A DNA stretch of 33,512 bases from Priapulus caudatus (GCF_000485595.1 NW_014578219.1:50272-83783); one strand, 5' to 3'. Counted from the stretch's first letter, positions 20,627 to 31,111 are shown. Numbers and translations are program-made. Notes: a model not told the origin generated them from the sequence alone.

Positions 20627-20655
20627 AGAAGAAAGGGGGACGAGAGAGAAAGCAC
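20185..20655. repeat. GA-rich tract
   Basis: Irregular GA repeats, purest at 20595-20625. The Ser/Leu frames on the - strand are not genes. Confidence 0.85.
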
Positions 20656-21002
20656 ATACGTGACCTTTAAACGCCTGCGCTCACACGGGTGACTTAGCGC
20701 GGCAATAAGCAGCAGAGTAAAGGGAGTCTCCCTCTTAACACGCGGGCCATGCGCCGTGGATTACGATAGAACATATTCGAAATACCGCCCCCAGCAAGGT
20801 GTGACACGCCAGCTCCGCCTATCGGTGACCCTGACCCACTCAGCAGAAACTAGTATTACGATTAGAGCTAGACGTAAGAGACATACGGCGTAGGTGCTGC
20901 ACAGTGAGCGAGGTGGTTCACCATGCGCGCAGTGGCTAGCGGTAGCGCGCTCTGTGGCTCGATCGTACTTCTACTGTGAATTTATAAACATGTAGACTAT
21001 GT

Positions 21003-21023
21003 TATATATATATATATATATAT
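21003..21023. repeat. TA microsatellite
   Basis: A short TA tract close to the end of the contig. Confidence 0.9.
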
Positions 21024-21075
21024 CCTTATATTATTTCATCACCGCTTCTGTATTTGATCACACGCGGCCTGTCCG

Positions 21076-21100
21076 NNNNNNNNNNNNNNNNNNNNNNNNN
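21076..21100. other. Scaffold gap, 25 N
   Basis: The second fixed-size gap. The following contig starts in a CT tract and then segment C'. Confidence 0.95.
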
Positions 21101-21104
21101 CTCA

Positions 21105-21151
<47 letters not shown>

Positions 21152-21185
21152 CCGCCCTCTCTCTCTCTCTCTCATCTCTCTTTCC

Positions 21186-22480
21186 ATAAAAGCTGAGCCC
21201 AGACAACGAGCGTCATTGTGTGCGCGCGTGTGTTGTGTGATGCGTATAAACCTTCCTTCATTCACGTTCACTCTGCTAGCATTGCTGTGACCGCCATCTC
21301 AATACCGAGCGCTCTTCCCAAACACGCTGAGCGTCGATGCATACATAAATAACCGTTTTTAACACTTCTACTTTTCAGTGACGTTCTTTTCCGTTCCCCA
21401 CTCTTCTCTCTCTTCTTCTCTCTCCATCTCTCTCTCTCTCCCTCTCTCTTCTCTCTTTCGCTCTATCTGTCTGTTGTCCCTTCTTTGCATATCACTCCCT
21501 CTATCTCACGCGTTCGCTGGTGCACCTTAAATGCGTGAAAACTATTTGCCTTGTTAATTGCATTCAGACTCTCTCGGTTGTGCCGCCTGCTAGCGTCGAG
21601 GAGAGATCTAAGATAGTTTAACCTAAGAAATTTTTCTCCCGTGTGTCCATCTTGACTCTTGACCTCTGGCCGCTGAGTGCCAACAACGAATCGCCGGCTA
21701 ATCTGTAATACTTCTGATCGCACCCATTGTGCCATCCTACCGCCGGAATTCGACAATTTATTAGCGGTCGACGACAGGCGACGATGACGTCAGCGCTAAC
21801 CGAGCGTGACGTCACTTGCTGGCGCGACAAAAACGGCGCGCGCCACATCGCGCTTATGTGATTAGAAGTCTGGCCGCGCCATTATTCTGTACGATGTGCG
21901 TATACGTGGCGACAATGCCCGACCGATATTCCGCTCTGGCTGCTGCTGTTCCGGCGCTGTTCCGCGCGCGGCAGGAGATGGTTGAGCGGGCGGGGGTAAA
22001 TACTTACGCGGGCGCCGAATCGTGGAGAACGTCTATCTACCGAGACTACCTGACAGCGAGCTTGCGTTGCTTGATCCTTCTGCCACGCTATGGCGCAGGA
22101 ATGCTGGCCACAACGACTATCAATAAGTTAGCGACGTGTTCTCCCCTCCGGCGTTCATACGCGGCTCTGCTGCCACAGGGACGCTGTCATCATCGCCTAA
22201 TACACCGGGATATTAACGCATGCGCAAGAACAGCAAAACTTATGCCAATACTTATACGGAAATAATTTACTACATGCTTACGTTTACCCATTGTGGCGGA
22301 TACCTATTATTTACCGTGACGCAAATACCTCTATGTTTTACCCATTCAGCTTCGTAATACAGGTTAGGGGTCGTGCCATCACTGATCGTGCCTGAGATAC
22401 TTTCTGTGGGGAATAAGATTTGGTTCCGGATAGCGCTTGCTTTCTGGTGCTTTCTGCGACTCGCTATCAACAGGGTTCAG
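21186..22480. repeat. Duplicated segment C, copy 2
   Basis: Collinear with 3317-4540. The CRE pair is kept at 21785-21792 and 21807-21814. The Cys-rich candidate exon is broken by indels here. The segment exits into a CT tract in place of the TG tract of copy 1. Confidence 0.9.
21785..21814. promoter_or_regulatory. CRE pair, copy 2
   Basis: TGACGTCA at 21785-21792 and 21807-21814. The spacing is 22 bp against 20 bp in copy 1, which can be explained by extra bases between the sites. Confidence 0.55.
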
Positions 22481-22526
22481 CTTCTCCTCACTCTTCTCTC
22501 TCTTCTCTTTCCTTCGCTCTCTTCTT

Positions 22527-22584
<58 letters not shown>

Positions 22585-22924
22585 TTCTCTCCTCTATTCT
22601 CTATCTCTATCTCGTCTCTATCTATTCTATCTATCTAATTCTATCATCTATCTATCTATCTATCTATCTATTATCTAGTTCTATATCTATCTATCTTTCT
22701 TCTTTCTCTCTCTCTATCTCTATCTCTCGCATCTATTTATCTCTCTTTTTCTATCTATCTATCTGTCTAATATCTATATCATCTACTCCTCTCTCTCTCT
22801 CTCTTCTCTCGTCTCATCTCTCCTCTCTCTTCTCTCTCTCTCTCTCCTCTCTTATCTATCTATCTCTCATATCATCTATCTCTCATATTATCTATCTCTC
22901 TATCTAATCTCGCTCTCCTCCTCA

Positions 22925-22986
<62 letters not shown>

Positions 22987-23050
22987 AATTCTTCTCTATT
23001 CTCTCCCCTCTCTCTCTTTCGCTTTCATTCTCTCGTATCTATCCTTCTCT
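22480..23050. repeat. CT / TCTA tract at C'-B' junction
   Basis: CT and TCTA repeats of about 570 bp join segment C' to segment B', an adjacency absent from copy 1. Confidence 0.95.
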
Positions 23051-23224
23051 CACTCCCTGTGCACGACACGGGAGTCATTTCATCATAGTGACCAAAAGAA
23101 CATAGCTTGCTGCTGTCACCATTACGTATGTTTGCGTTCGTAGCTTACGCTATGAGATATCTGTATTAATGAATACTAGTGCTTATCACCTGTGTGCATA
23201 TGCTGCTGCTTCCGATGCTCTATG

Positions 23225-23547
23225 CACAAGCACTTTGAAAGAGTTTCATAGTAAAATATAATGCTTAAAAATAACGCAAATTTAATACGAATACTACATA
23301 AATTTCTTAATGTTTCTTATACTGTCGTTTATCACCCAATTATGGCCGACAGTTCCCGTAAATTCGCTGTAAGTGCCTCTATGCTTATCACTAAGCCGCC
23401 GGCCATTACACGGGAATATTACAGGAAACTCGGCAATACATGGTGAAAGAGTGGAGTATAGAAACATTAAGAATTTTTATACTAGATTACATTCCGTATT
23501 ATTTTAGCATTAATATTTTATTGAAAAGACGTTCCAATGTGACTGTG
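23225..23547. mobile_element. Foldback MITE, copy 2
   Basis: The same insertion as at 1262-1565: left flank GCTCTATG at 23217-23224, left end CACAAGCACTTT, right end GTGACTGTG. Arms are recognisable but carry many indels, and the right flank duplication is degraded to GCCGTCTATTG. Sharing the insertion site shows the two segments derive from one locus and are not independent insertions. Confidence 0.75.
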
Positions 23548-23996
23548 GCCGTCTATTGTTGCTCTCATAATCGTGCTCCGACCCACCGCCTCAACACTAT
23601 AATTTATTCACATTACGACTTTTAGCTACATGTTGGTATTATCGCAATACAAGAGCTGTAATACGTTCCGTGTTTATACCCCCAGCCAGTGTAAGTGTGT
23701 AGCGAAAGAATTTTATACGTCTGCAACATTTACGCGTTTAATACAGGATGTTTCACACACCTGTAACAATCGATAAAATACGTGATACCCTGGTCGAGTA
23801 CGCTAGCAGCATGACACTGTCACCGATACTATTAGCTTGCCACTGTCGCCCATTCTGGCATGACATCATCGCACGATGGCGTGCTGTCGCAATTTACTAT
23901 GCGGTCGCTGCGCTGTGCCGGCCAGCTGTCGGGCGGTGGTGCCTGGATTTAAGCACTGCCTGTTCCTCTGAGCTTGAATGTTCTGTCGTTTCTAAG

Positions 23997-24102
23997 GGGC
24001 AGCGCAGTTTCGCATGCGTTCGAGTACCCGATACAGCGCCATTGCCTTTCCGAAGCAGTCGATGGTCGACTACCAGGATATCACTGATGATATTCAAAAC
24101 TG
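23997..24102 (+). other. Myosin MyTH4 exon, frameshifted duplicate
   Basis: Equivalent to the exon at 2001-2099. GTTTCGCATG, CCGATACAG, TTCCGAAGCAGTC and GACTACCAGGAT are retained, but extra and missing bases break the frame several times, and the acceptor reads TTTCTAAG where copy 1 has TTTCAG. The adjoining introns carry similar errors, so consensus error is more likely than a decayed pseudogene. Confidence 0.75.
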
Positions 24103-24114
24103 TGATGCGTGGTT

Positions 24115-24183
24115 TACATTACTCTCTGCTCTCTCTCTTCTCTACTCTCTCTGCTCTCATCGCTCTCTCTCTCTCATCTCTCG

Positions 24184-24221
<38 letters not shown>

Positions 24222-24230
24222 CTCTCTGCT

Positions 24231-24263
<33 letters not shown>

Positions 24264-24560
24264 CTCTCTTTCTTTCTCTCTCCTTCCCTCCTTCTTCCCT
24301 CGCACACTCTCCCCATTCTCTCTCTTTCTCTTTCCTTCTCTCTTTCTTTCTCTCTTCCCTTTTCGTTACTGCCCGTCTATCTCGCATCACTCACTCGCTC
24401 TCGCTCTACTCCTCTCTCTCTCCTCTCTCTCCATCTCTCTCTCCTTTCACTCTTCTATATTACCCTTCTTCCGCTCCCTCTCCCTTTCGCTCTCTCTCCC
24501 TCTTTCCCGCTTCTTTCCCTCCCTTATATATCTATCCTTCTTTTTCCTCCCTCCCTCCCT
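24115..24560. repeat. CT-rich tract
   Basis: Degenerate CT/CCT repeats start a few bases after the damaged exon donor. Ser/Leu frames are artefacts. Confidence 0.9.
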
Positions 24561-24599
24561 CTTCCTCTTCTCCATATAGTTTATGTTCGCTATGCGTTT

Positions 24600-25280
24600 T
24601 AATGATGACGTCATGTCTATTGATTGAACGCGTGACTACGATGATATTAAATTATTAATCATGAGTTACGTGGAGAAAAACACGTCTTGGGTTCATAGCG
24701 GACTAACGGCGTTACCGGACCGAGAGAGAGAGAGAGAGAGAACCGACGAGAGCAGAGACTGAGAGAGAAGAGAGAGAGAGCAAAAAAATGGACAACGAAA
24801 GTTCGCGAGCAGGTTTCATGCGTTTGAGGCGATGAAAACGAGTTCGCATGGAAACGCGCTTGCGCTTAAATGCCTATTCAGATCCAGTAGTACATTCCAT
24901 GCTCAAAGTGAAGTATAATCCCTATCGTACACACTGCCGGAAAATTGACCAAAATTCGTGCTTTTGAAACAATGATACATTCTCATTTCCATGTGTATAG
25001 ACCTAATCCATCCAATAATAACAGTAAGAGCTGTGCTAATGATAATGATAATGACCTTAATGACTGTACACAGATACTCCGTAATATCCCACAAGCAGGT
25101 GTATATTAGACCCTGTAATAACTGAGGTATACAGATCAGTAATAGTTGATGCGGAGATGTACAGACTAGCACATGATGGAGACTAGCCATACTCCACCAG
25201 CTGCGCTCTGTGCTGATACACATGATGATCCATCGATGATTCTTCCATACGCCCGCCAGTCGAACTACCTCCCTCAGGCG
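24600..25280. other. Intronic region, no gene called
   Basis: It contains a perfect CRE palindrome at 24606-24613 and a short GA tract at 24721-24740. A 106-codon frame on the - strand (24903-25223) has hydrophobic runs but no recognised family and no context. Confidence 0.45.
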
Positions 25281-25284
25281 TAAT

Positions 25285-25680
25285 GCATCATCATCACGTC
25301 GTCATTCGCTGTCGTCGATTATCTCATCATCCTCATATCGCTATGAGCAGCAGCAGCCAGTATCATTATCAGGCAGCAGACACAGCAGCTACAACAACAA
25401 CAACAACAACAACAGACAACAATAGTCGACCATCATCAAGCATCATCATATCGTCGTCGTGCGTCGTCGTCGTGTCGTCGTCGTCGTCGTCCGTCGTTAT
25501 CTCGTTCTCGTCACTATCGGAGCAGCACAACAACAACAACAACAACAAACATAGTCCCATCATATTATCATATCAGGATGTCGTCGTCGTCATCTCATCA
25601 CCCATCGTAGTCGTCATTACCCCCGCATCATCATCATCATCATCATTATCATTATCATTGTCATCACCCTCATCTGCATT
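25285..25680. repeat. Mixed trinucleotide tract (TCA, TCG, CAA)
   Basis: Clusters of ATC/TCG/CAA/CAG triplets. They end about 50 bp before the pyrimidine-rich acceptor of the next exon. Confidence 0.9.
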
Positions 25681-25734
25681 GTTATTATCAGTGAATAATT
25701 GTAATTATCATCGTTGCCGCTGTTTCTTCCTCAG

Positions 25735-25851
25735 ATTCTCAGGTTTATGAATGACGTCACACTGACTGACAGGAAGGAGAAGCTGCTGGCTGACTACATC
25801 GTTCAGAAGGGGCTCATGAACGAAGCTCTGCGTGACGAGATATACGTACAG
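25735..25851 (+). CDS. Unconventional myosin, central MyTH4 exon (ILRFMND...LRDEIYVQ)
   Basis: This 117-bp, 39-codon exon lies between acceptor TTTCTTCCTCAG and donor ACAG|GTATAC, in phase 0 at both ends. It encodes ILRFMNDVTLTDRKEKL, then ADYIVQKGLMNEALRDEIYVQ. (I/L)-L-R-F-M-x-D and especially L-R-D-E-I-Y-x-Q are the hallmark of MyTH4 domains in class VII, X and XV myosins. Here the usual Cys of LRDEIYCQ is Val. It follows directly, in phase, from the exon ending IFKL at 2099. It is single-copy in the window. The rest of MyTH4, the FERM domain and the motor lie elsewhere. This is the most secure gene call here. Confidence 0.87.
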
Positions 25852-25852
25852 G

Positions 25853-26095
25853 TATACACCACACACACACCACGCACGCAGCACGCACCGGCACTACAGG
25901 CACGCACGCTACGCGCACGGCACAACACACACACACGCCGCACGCACGCACAACATACACGCACGCAGCACGCACCACCACGCACACGCACAACATCACA
26001 CGCACACACACACCATGCACGACAACACACACAACATATACACCACACACACACACAACACACACACACACACACACACTAACACACACGACCAC
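25853..26095. repeat. CA-rich tract just after the MyTH4 exon
   Basis: ACACACGCACGC repeats start within a few bases of the splice donor. Frames continuing from the exon into His/Thr repeats are read-through artefacts. Confidence 0.9.
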
Positions 26096-26350
26096 ACGAC
26101 GGCTGAATGCGAGTGTGTGACGTGTGTGGGGTGTAAAAAACGTGCAAGCAGCAAGCAAAATAGTGCAAAACAGGAAGCGTTTGAGGCGTAAACGACACTA
26201 AAGTTTAATTATAAGCAACTTCTGAATGCTTGTGCCGTGATGTAAATAATCTCCGGATAAGTGTGTTTATGTAATCAATATCCAGACGACTGTGACGTAA
26301 TTACGCAGACAATATCTGGACACCTGTGTTCGTGTGTTATCCACTACTCT

Positions 26351-26440
26351 ACTGCTATACACTGCTATACACTGCTATACACTGCTATACACTGCTATAC
26401 ACTGCTATACACTGTTATACACTGCTTTACACTGTGTTAT
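26351..26440. repeat. 10-bp minisatellite ACTGCTATAC
   Basis: Six exact and about three variant tandem copies of ACTGCTATAC. This is a second 10-bp-period array, unrelated in sequence to the CGTAGCGTGT array. Confidence 0.95.
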
Positions 26441-26539
26441 ACTGTGACTGCTACGTGATGCACAAAACTTCAGGATAACGGAAATCATACGTAATAACTA
26501 TTTATGTTATTGTAACGTGATGGCTGATTAGCATTTCAC

Positions 26540-26724
26540 CGGATATCGCTCTGCCGCCGACGCCGTGGTGTGTGCCGTGGAAATTTCTGGGATAGCACAG
26601 CAGCGATGCGGCGACGGTGGCGCCATTAGTCGCCTCGCGAGGAACGCGAGAATGCCCGCCATTTCGAGTTCTACTGCTACCTGGCGAATGATGTCATAGT
26701 GGAGTAGAGTTTTGCGCAGATAAG
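26540..26724 (+). promoter_or_regulatory. CpG-rich block upstream of tandem-repeat frame
   Basis: A GC- and CpG-rich stretch contains GGCGCCATTAGTCGCC and GCCCGCCATTTCGAG, which resemble YY1-type GCCATNTT sites. It ends just before the ATG at 26725. No TATA box is seen. Promoter function is inferred from position only. Confidence 0.3.
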
Positions 26725-27728
26725 ATGGTTCGGCTCAGGAACGAGTTAGATGGTGGTTCGGGGTCCGCCCGTGCTGCCACCTACCCCCGGCACGCCTCTT
26801 CCGGCCACTACACGGGAAATGTTACGATGGTTGATATACCCAACTATGGCGTCACCAACGGATACGATCACCACGCCTCTACTGGCCAACAGCCCAACTA
26901 CAGAGAAAATGTTACTATGGTGGATATAGCTAACTATAATGTCACAAACGCCGCAAACGCCTCTACCGGCCAACAGCGCAACTACACGAGAAATGTTTCT
27001 ATGGTGAACGTACCTAGCTATCATGGAAGACCATGAACGTCACGACAACCAACGTCTCTAGGCCGGCGACAGGCACAACTACACGAGGAATGTTTCTATG
27101 GTGAACGTACCTAGCTATCATGAAACCAATGAATACGGCAACCACGTCTCTACCGGCCAAGACCTGAATAACACGGAGAATATTACCATGGTAGACATCC
27201 CAAACTATGCATGTCACTAAGCGATAAATGCATCCACACGACCCACTGGCCCAGCCAAAAACCGTACTAACAGAAGCGGGTTACCAGTGGCAGACCCTAC
27301 CTAACTATACGAAACCGATCGATATACCGCCAACCACGCCTCTTTGCCGGCCAACAGCGCAGAACTACACGGGGAATGTTTCTATGTGACGTGACCTAAC
27401 AATGATACTAACTAAGTTCGATATGCACCACCATGGCCTGCTACCGGCCAACATCGGACTACAGGGAAACATGTCCCGTACGAATGTCACGACCATCATC
27501 ATCCTGCGCACGGTGGCGAGTCGGACAGCGGCAGACGACGACGATGAACGACGACAGAAGAGGAAAGGCGGAGGGAGTAAAGGGCCAGGAACGATAATGG
27601 GAACGGTCAAACAGAGGCGGGACATAAAGCGGGCGGCCCCGCCACGCGAGCGAAAGAAAAGCAGACGCACCCACGCCAACCACCAAAACAACGAACGCAG
27701 GAGCAAACGCGCGCCGTCATCCACGTGA
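26725..27728 (+). CDS. Tandem-repeat protein, sequon-rich 30-residue unit, unknown
   Basis: From the ATG at 26725 a 103-codon frame contains repeats typified by NVTMVDIPNYGVTN and HASTGQQPNYRE. The 90-bp period (units start near 26821, 26911, 26995, 27092, 27181, 27280 and 27378) continues to about 27475, well beyond the first stop, with frame slips that may be sequencing errors. Units differ by in-frame length (90 and 84 bp) and by synonymous changes (ACG/ACT, GTT/GTG, ACC/ACA, ACT/ACC), which suggests translation. Each unit has N-glycosylation sequons (NVT, NVS, NAS, NYT), yet no signal peptide is seen at this start. A following frame (27402-27728) has an Asp run and a Lys/Arg-rich tail. 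I do not recognise the family. It could be a nested gene, a repeat exon, or a minisatellite with a chance frame. Confidence 0.45.
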
Positions 27729-27729
27729 G

Positions 27730-28090
27730 GAACCTGGGTACCGCGAGAAGCGAGCGTGAGCGAAGTGAGGCGGGACGTACAGGGAGCTTAGAGAGAGCGA
27801 AAAAGCGAGTATGATAAAGGAGAAGGAGGAGGGATGGGGAGAGGGTGGAGCGGGCGCGATCGCAACACACCACACGACCCCCTATCACGAGCACACGCCG
27901 CAGCTGAGACCCGCACGTCGCTCGCCGTCGCTCGCACACTACCCCTGCTAACCGAGAAGATGGCAGGATGTCTGTGGCATCCAGGGGATTAAATTAATAA
28001 TTATGCGGCGGCGTCTAGAAGCATTGCGGAGAGATTCTCGCTTGTCTGATGTCTGTTACGTTGACGGGAGCCGGTTAACTGATAATAATA
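27730..28090. other. No gene seen
   Basis: GC-rich then mixed DNA lies between the tandem-repeat region and the TG tracts. It includes a purine-rich stretch at 27780-27850. Confidence 0.5.
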
Positions 28091-28099
28091 CACTATTAT

Positions 28100-28154
28100 G
28101 CTCGCCTCGTACCGTGTGTGCGTCCGCGCGCGCGGCGTGTGTGTGTGTGTTGTG

Positions 28155-28185
<31 letters not shown>

Positions 28186-28470
28186 CGGCGTGCGTGCGGT
28201 GTTTGTGCTGTGTGTGTGTGTGGTGTGATGTGTGTCGTGTGTGTGTCTGCGTGCATGCGTGCGTGCGGCGTACGTGCGTGCGTGCGTGCGTGCGTGCGTG
28301 TGAACGTGCGTCTGAGATTGTGTGTGTGTGTGTGTGGTGTGTGGTGTGCGTGGCGTCATGCGGTCGTGCGTGCACTGCGGCCTGTGTGTGTGAAATGATA
28401 AAATGATACTTATTTGCTCAGCCTCATACCGTGTGAGCGTGTGTCTGCGACTGTGTGTGTCGTGATCTGT
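28100..28470. repeat. TG / TGCG tract
   Basis: TG dinucleotides with CGTGCGTGCG runs. Cys/Val and His/Thr frames on the two strands are artefacts. Confidence 0.9.
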
Positions 28471-29495
28471 GTGTTCATACGCGTCGCGTGCGTGCGGTGC
28501 GTGTGTACTTGCGTAATGGGGCGTGCATGCGTGACGTGCGTGCGTTAGTGCTTGTGTGTGTACTTGCGTGCATGGGGACGTGCATGCGTACGTGGCTTGC
28601 TGTGTATTGCGTGCAGGGGCGGTTCATCGCGTAGTGCTCGCGTGTGTACCTTGCGTGACGATGGGGCTCATGCGTACGTGCTCTGCGTGTGTACTGCGTG
28701 CATGGGCGTTCATGCGTACGTGCTTGCGTGTGTACCTGCCGTGCATGGGGCGTGTCATGCGTACGTGCTTGCGCTGGTAACTGTGCGGCATGGGCGTTCA
28801 TGCCGTACGTGCTTGCGGTGTGATTGCGTGCATGGGGCGTTCATGTGTGACGTGCGTGCCGTCGTACTTGCGTGCATCGGCGTGCATGCGTGCGTGCGTG
28901 CGTCGTACTTGGCGTGCATGAGCGCGGCAGCGATACGTGCTTGCGTGTGTACTTGCGTGCGGTGGGCGTTTTAGTGGCTACGTGCGTGCGTGCGTGTGTA
29001 CTGCATGCATGGCGTGTGCATGCGTGCGTGGCGTGGCGTGTGTACTTGGTGCATGGGCGTTCATGCGTGCGTGCGTGCGTCTCGGTACTTGCGTGCATTG
29101 GGCGTGCATGCGTACGTGCGTGGTGTGTACTTGCATGCATGGGGCGTTCATTGCGTACGGCTTTGCGTGTGTACTTGCGTGCGTGGGCTCTTATGCGTAA
29201 CGTGGCTGGTGCGAGTGCTGACTGTCGCATGCATGGGCGCGCCGTGCGTGCGTGCGTGCGTCGTCATGGCGTGGCAATGGGGCGTGCATGCGTGACGCGT
29301 GGCGTGTGTACTGTGCGTGGCATGGGGCTTCATGGCGTGCGCGCGTGCGTCGTACTTGGCGTGCATGGGGCGTTCATGCGTGCGTGCGTGGTCGCGTGTG
29401 TACTGTGGCTAATGCGTGCGATGGGCGGTGACGTGCGTGCGTCGTCTACTTGCGTGCATGGGGCGTTACTGGCGTGCGTGCGTGCGTACGTGTTA
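28470..29495. repeat. Minisatellite with unit of about 39 bp
   Basis: Some 25 imperfect units are built around GTACTTGCGTGCATGGGGCG followed by TTCATGCGTACGTGCTTGCG. Small indels shift the register throughout. Neither strand keeps one frame through the array. Confidence 0.85.
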
Positions 29496-30265
29496 TCTAT
29501 GTGATGCCATCGTAGATCGCGCGCCTAACCCTGACACTCCTTCACGTTAAGGAATAAGAATAACATGCATTCAATTAGCGAGTTCATCGCAGCGCAGCTT
29601 ATGATCTTCACGATCTTCTCAGCACACACACGCCTACTGCCGGAGTATAATATATATAATACTATACTATCAGCTATATATATATATATAATAATATATA
29701 TATATTATGATATATAGTGTCGAGCCGTTATACACCGTTCACCTCGACACAAATAATCAACTTTCTTTTCAAACCATCCATTATCCGCAGCTATTACTTT
29801 GTAAGCTTTGTTCGAGTATTCTACCGCTCGGTCATTTCACTATCTCTCCGCAGAGCGCTGATAATGACAAACTCATCCTTATTTTCAGTTGCTCGATGGA
29901 CGCGCCGACAGAGGCGTTGGCGATAGCGCGCGCTGAGGTTTCAGCGAGTGCAGTAAAGCCGCAGAAGGAAAGGCGGAGGTAGGCGCTAATCGAAATAGAT
30001 CGATAAGGTGGCCAATCACTGCTGGACGCAGCCCGATTATCCAATCATTAACCTCAAGCTCATCTTCCTCGGTTAATATCAATCGTTATATTTGTGAATG
30101 ATTGGGCGCGTGTACCTTGTAATGTGTGCGCGCGTGTGTGTGCGCGCGTATCGTTAAGTAATCGCTTTTGCCGTCCATCGGAGGGCGAACGGTCTAGCGT
30201 ACTGCACGTATATATAATCATACTACTATACCTAGTATATACATATATATATATATATACTATAT
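29495..30265. other. Single-copy region with TA tracts, no gene called
   Basis: TA repeats lie at about 29645-29715 and 30205-30270. A splice-bounded short frame at 29889-29978 is considered under rejected items. Confidence 0.45.
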
Positions 30266-30269
30266 ATAT

Positions 30270-30338
30270 ATTGTGGTGTGTTTGTGCTGTGTGTGTTTCG
30301 TGTATCATGTGTGTGTGTGTGTGTGGTGTGTTGTCGTG

Positions 30339-30385
<47 letters not shown>

Positions 30386-30775
30386 GTGTGTGGGTGTGTG
30401 TGCGCGAGTGTGTAGTCGTACGCGCGCTGAGTGTGTGTGGTGTTGTGTGTTCGTTCGTGTGTGCGTGTGTGTGTGCGTGTGTGTGTGTGTGGGTGCGTGT
30501 GGGCGTGTAGGTGTATGGTATGTGTGTGTGTGCTCTGTGTGTGTGTGGTGTGTGTGTGTGTGCTGTGTGTGTGTGTGTGTGCGCGTGTTTGGGCGCGCGC
30601 GGCGAGTTATTGGTGTGTGTGTGATGTGTTGTGTGTGCCGTGTGTGTGTGTGTGTGTGTGGCGTGGGTGCGTGTGTGTGTGCGGGTGCTGTGTGTGTGGT
30701 GTGTGTGTGTTTGTTGTGTGGTGGCGTGCGTGCCGTGTGTGTGTGTGTGTGTGTGTGTGTGCCGTGTGTGTGGGC
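30270..30775. repeat. Long TG tract at junction with D'
   Basis: About 500 bp of TG with interruptions leads into the GGGCTCATGCATTTTCATC start of segment D'. The equivalent tract before D in copy 1 is only about 38 bp. Confidence 0.95.
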
Positions 30776-31032
30776 TCATGCATTTTCATCAGCGTCTTTT
30801 TTTTCACAATATAAATTCAGTATGTTTCCGGCGAACTTTGTGAAAAAATCATCTAATGCTTTACGACAGCTGTTTATTTGTCTACGGATTACTGTTAGAA
30901 TGAATCCAAATTTTACCGACATATTTTATTTTTTTCGTCGGCATCAATGCCTGACGCTGGTTTTTCGTCTCTACTATTGAGTACATTAATTTTTTTATGT
31001 TGTATTGATTTACGTACGATTTGTTGCTGTAT

Positions 31033-31111
31033 GAACGCGGGCAGCCGCGCGCCGCGCCGGCGCAATCTATTGAGATGCCGCTGACTAGCCTTCATCTTAG
31101 CAAACCTCGAC
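31033..31111 (+). other. Myosin tail exon, frameshifted duplicate
   Basis: Corresponds to 4835-4916. The acceptor reads GCTGTATG where copy 1 has GCTGTAG, and the donor has lost a G. Bases are missing around CAATCTATTGAGATGCCGCTG and CATCTTAGC. Read as a corrupted consensus of the same exon. Confidence 0.7.

Larger units (their letters stand above)
23055..24115. repeat. Duplicated segment B, copy 2
   Basis: Collinear with 1095-2110, holding the second MITE copy and a damaged MyTH4 exon. Differences from copy 1 are mostly one-base insertions and deletions. Confidence 0.9.

Noticed and set aside
20900-20960. tRNA-like box A (GTGGCTAGCGGTAGCG) near 20930
   Set aside because: The only box B-like match (GGCTCGATCG) follows too closely, and no cloverleaf can be drawn. 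At most a SINE fragment.
24903-25223. 106-codon frame on the - strand with hydrophobic runs
   Set aside because: No family recognised, no promoter or splice context, and it lies in an intron antisense to the myosin.
28001-29504. Cys/Val/Arg-rich and His/Thr-rich frames on both strands
   Set aside because: They cover TG/TGCG tracts and the 39-bp minisatellite. Both strands are open by composition and there is no conserved frame between units.
29889-29978. Possible 90-bp exon (SMDAPTEALAIARAEVSASA...) between TTTTCAG and GAG|GTAGGC
   Set aside because: The splice-like borders and open frame are attractive, but there is no recognisable domain, the phases (1 in, 2 out) match none of the myosin exons, and short frames with such borders occur by chance. 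RNA-seq would decide.
30060-30980. 239-codon His/Thr-rich frame (-) and 235-codon Cys/Val-rich frame (+)
   Set aside because: Translations of the TG tract with unique flanks attached.
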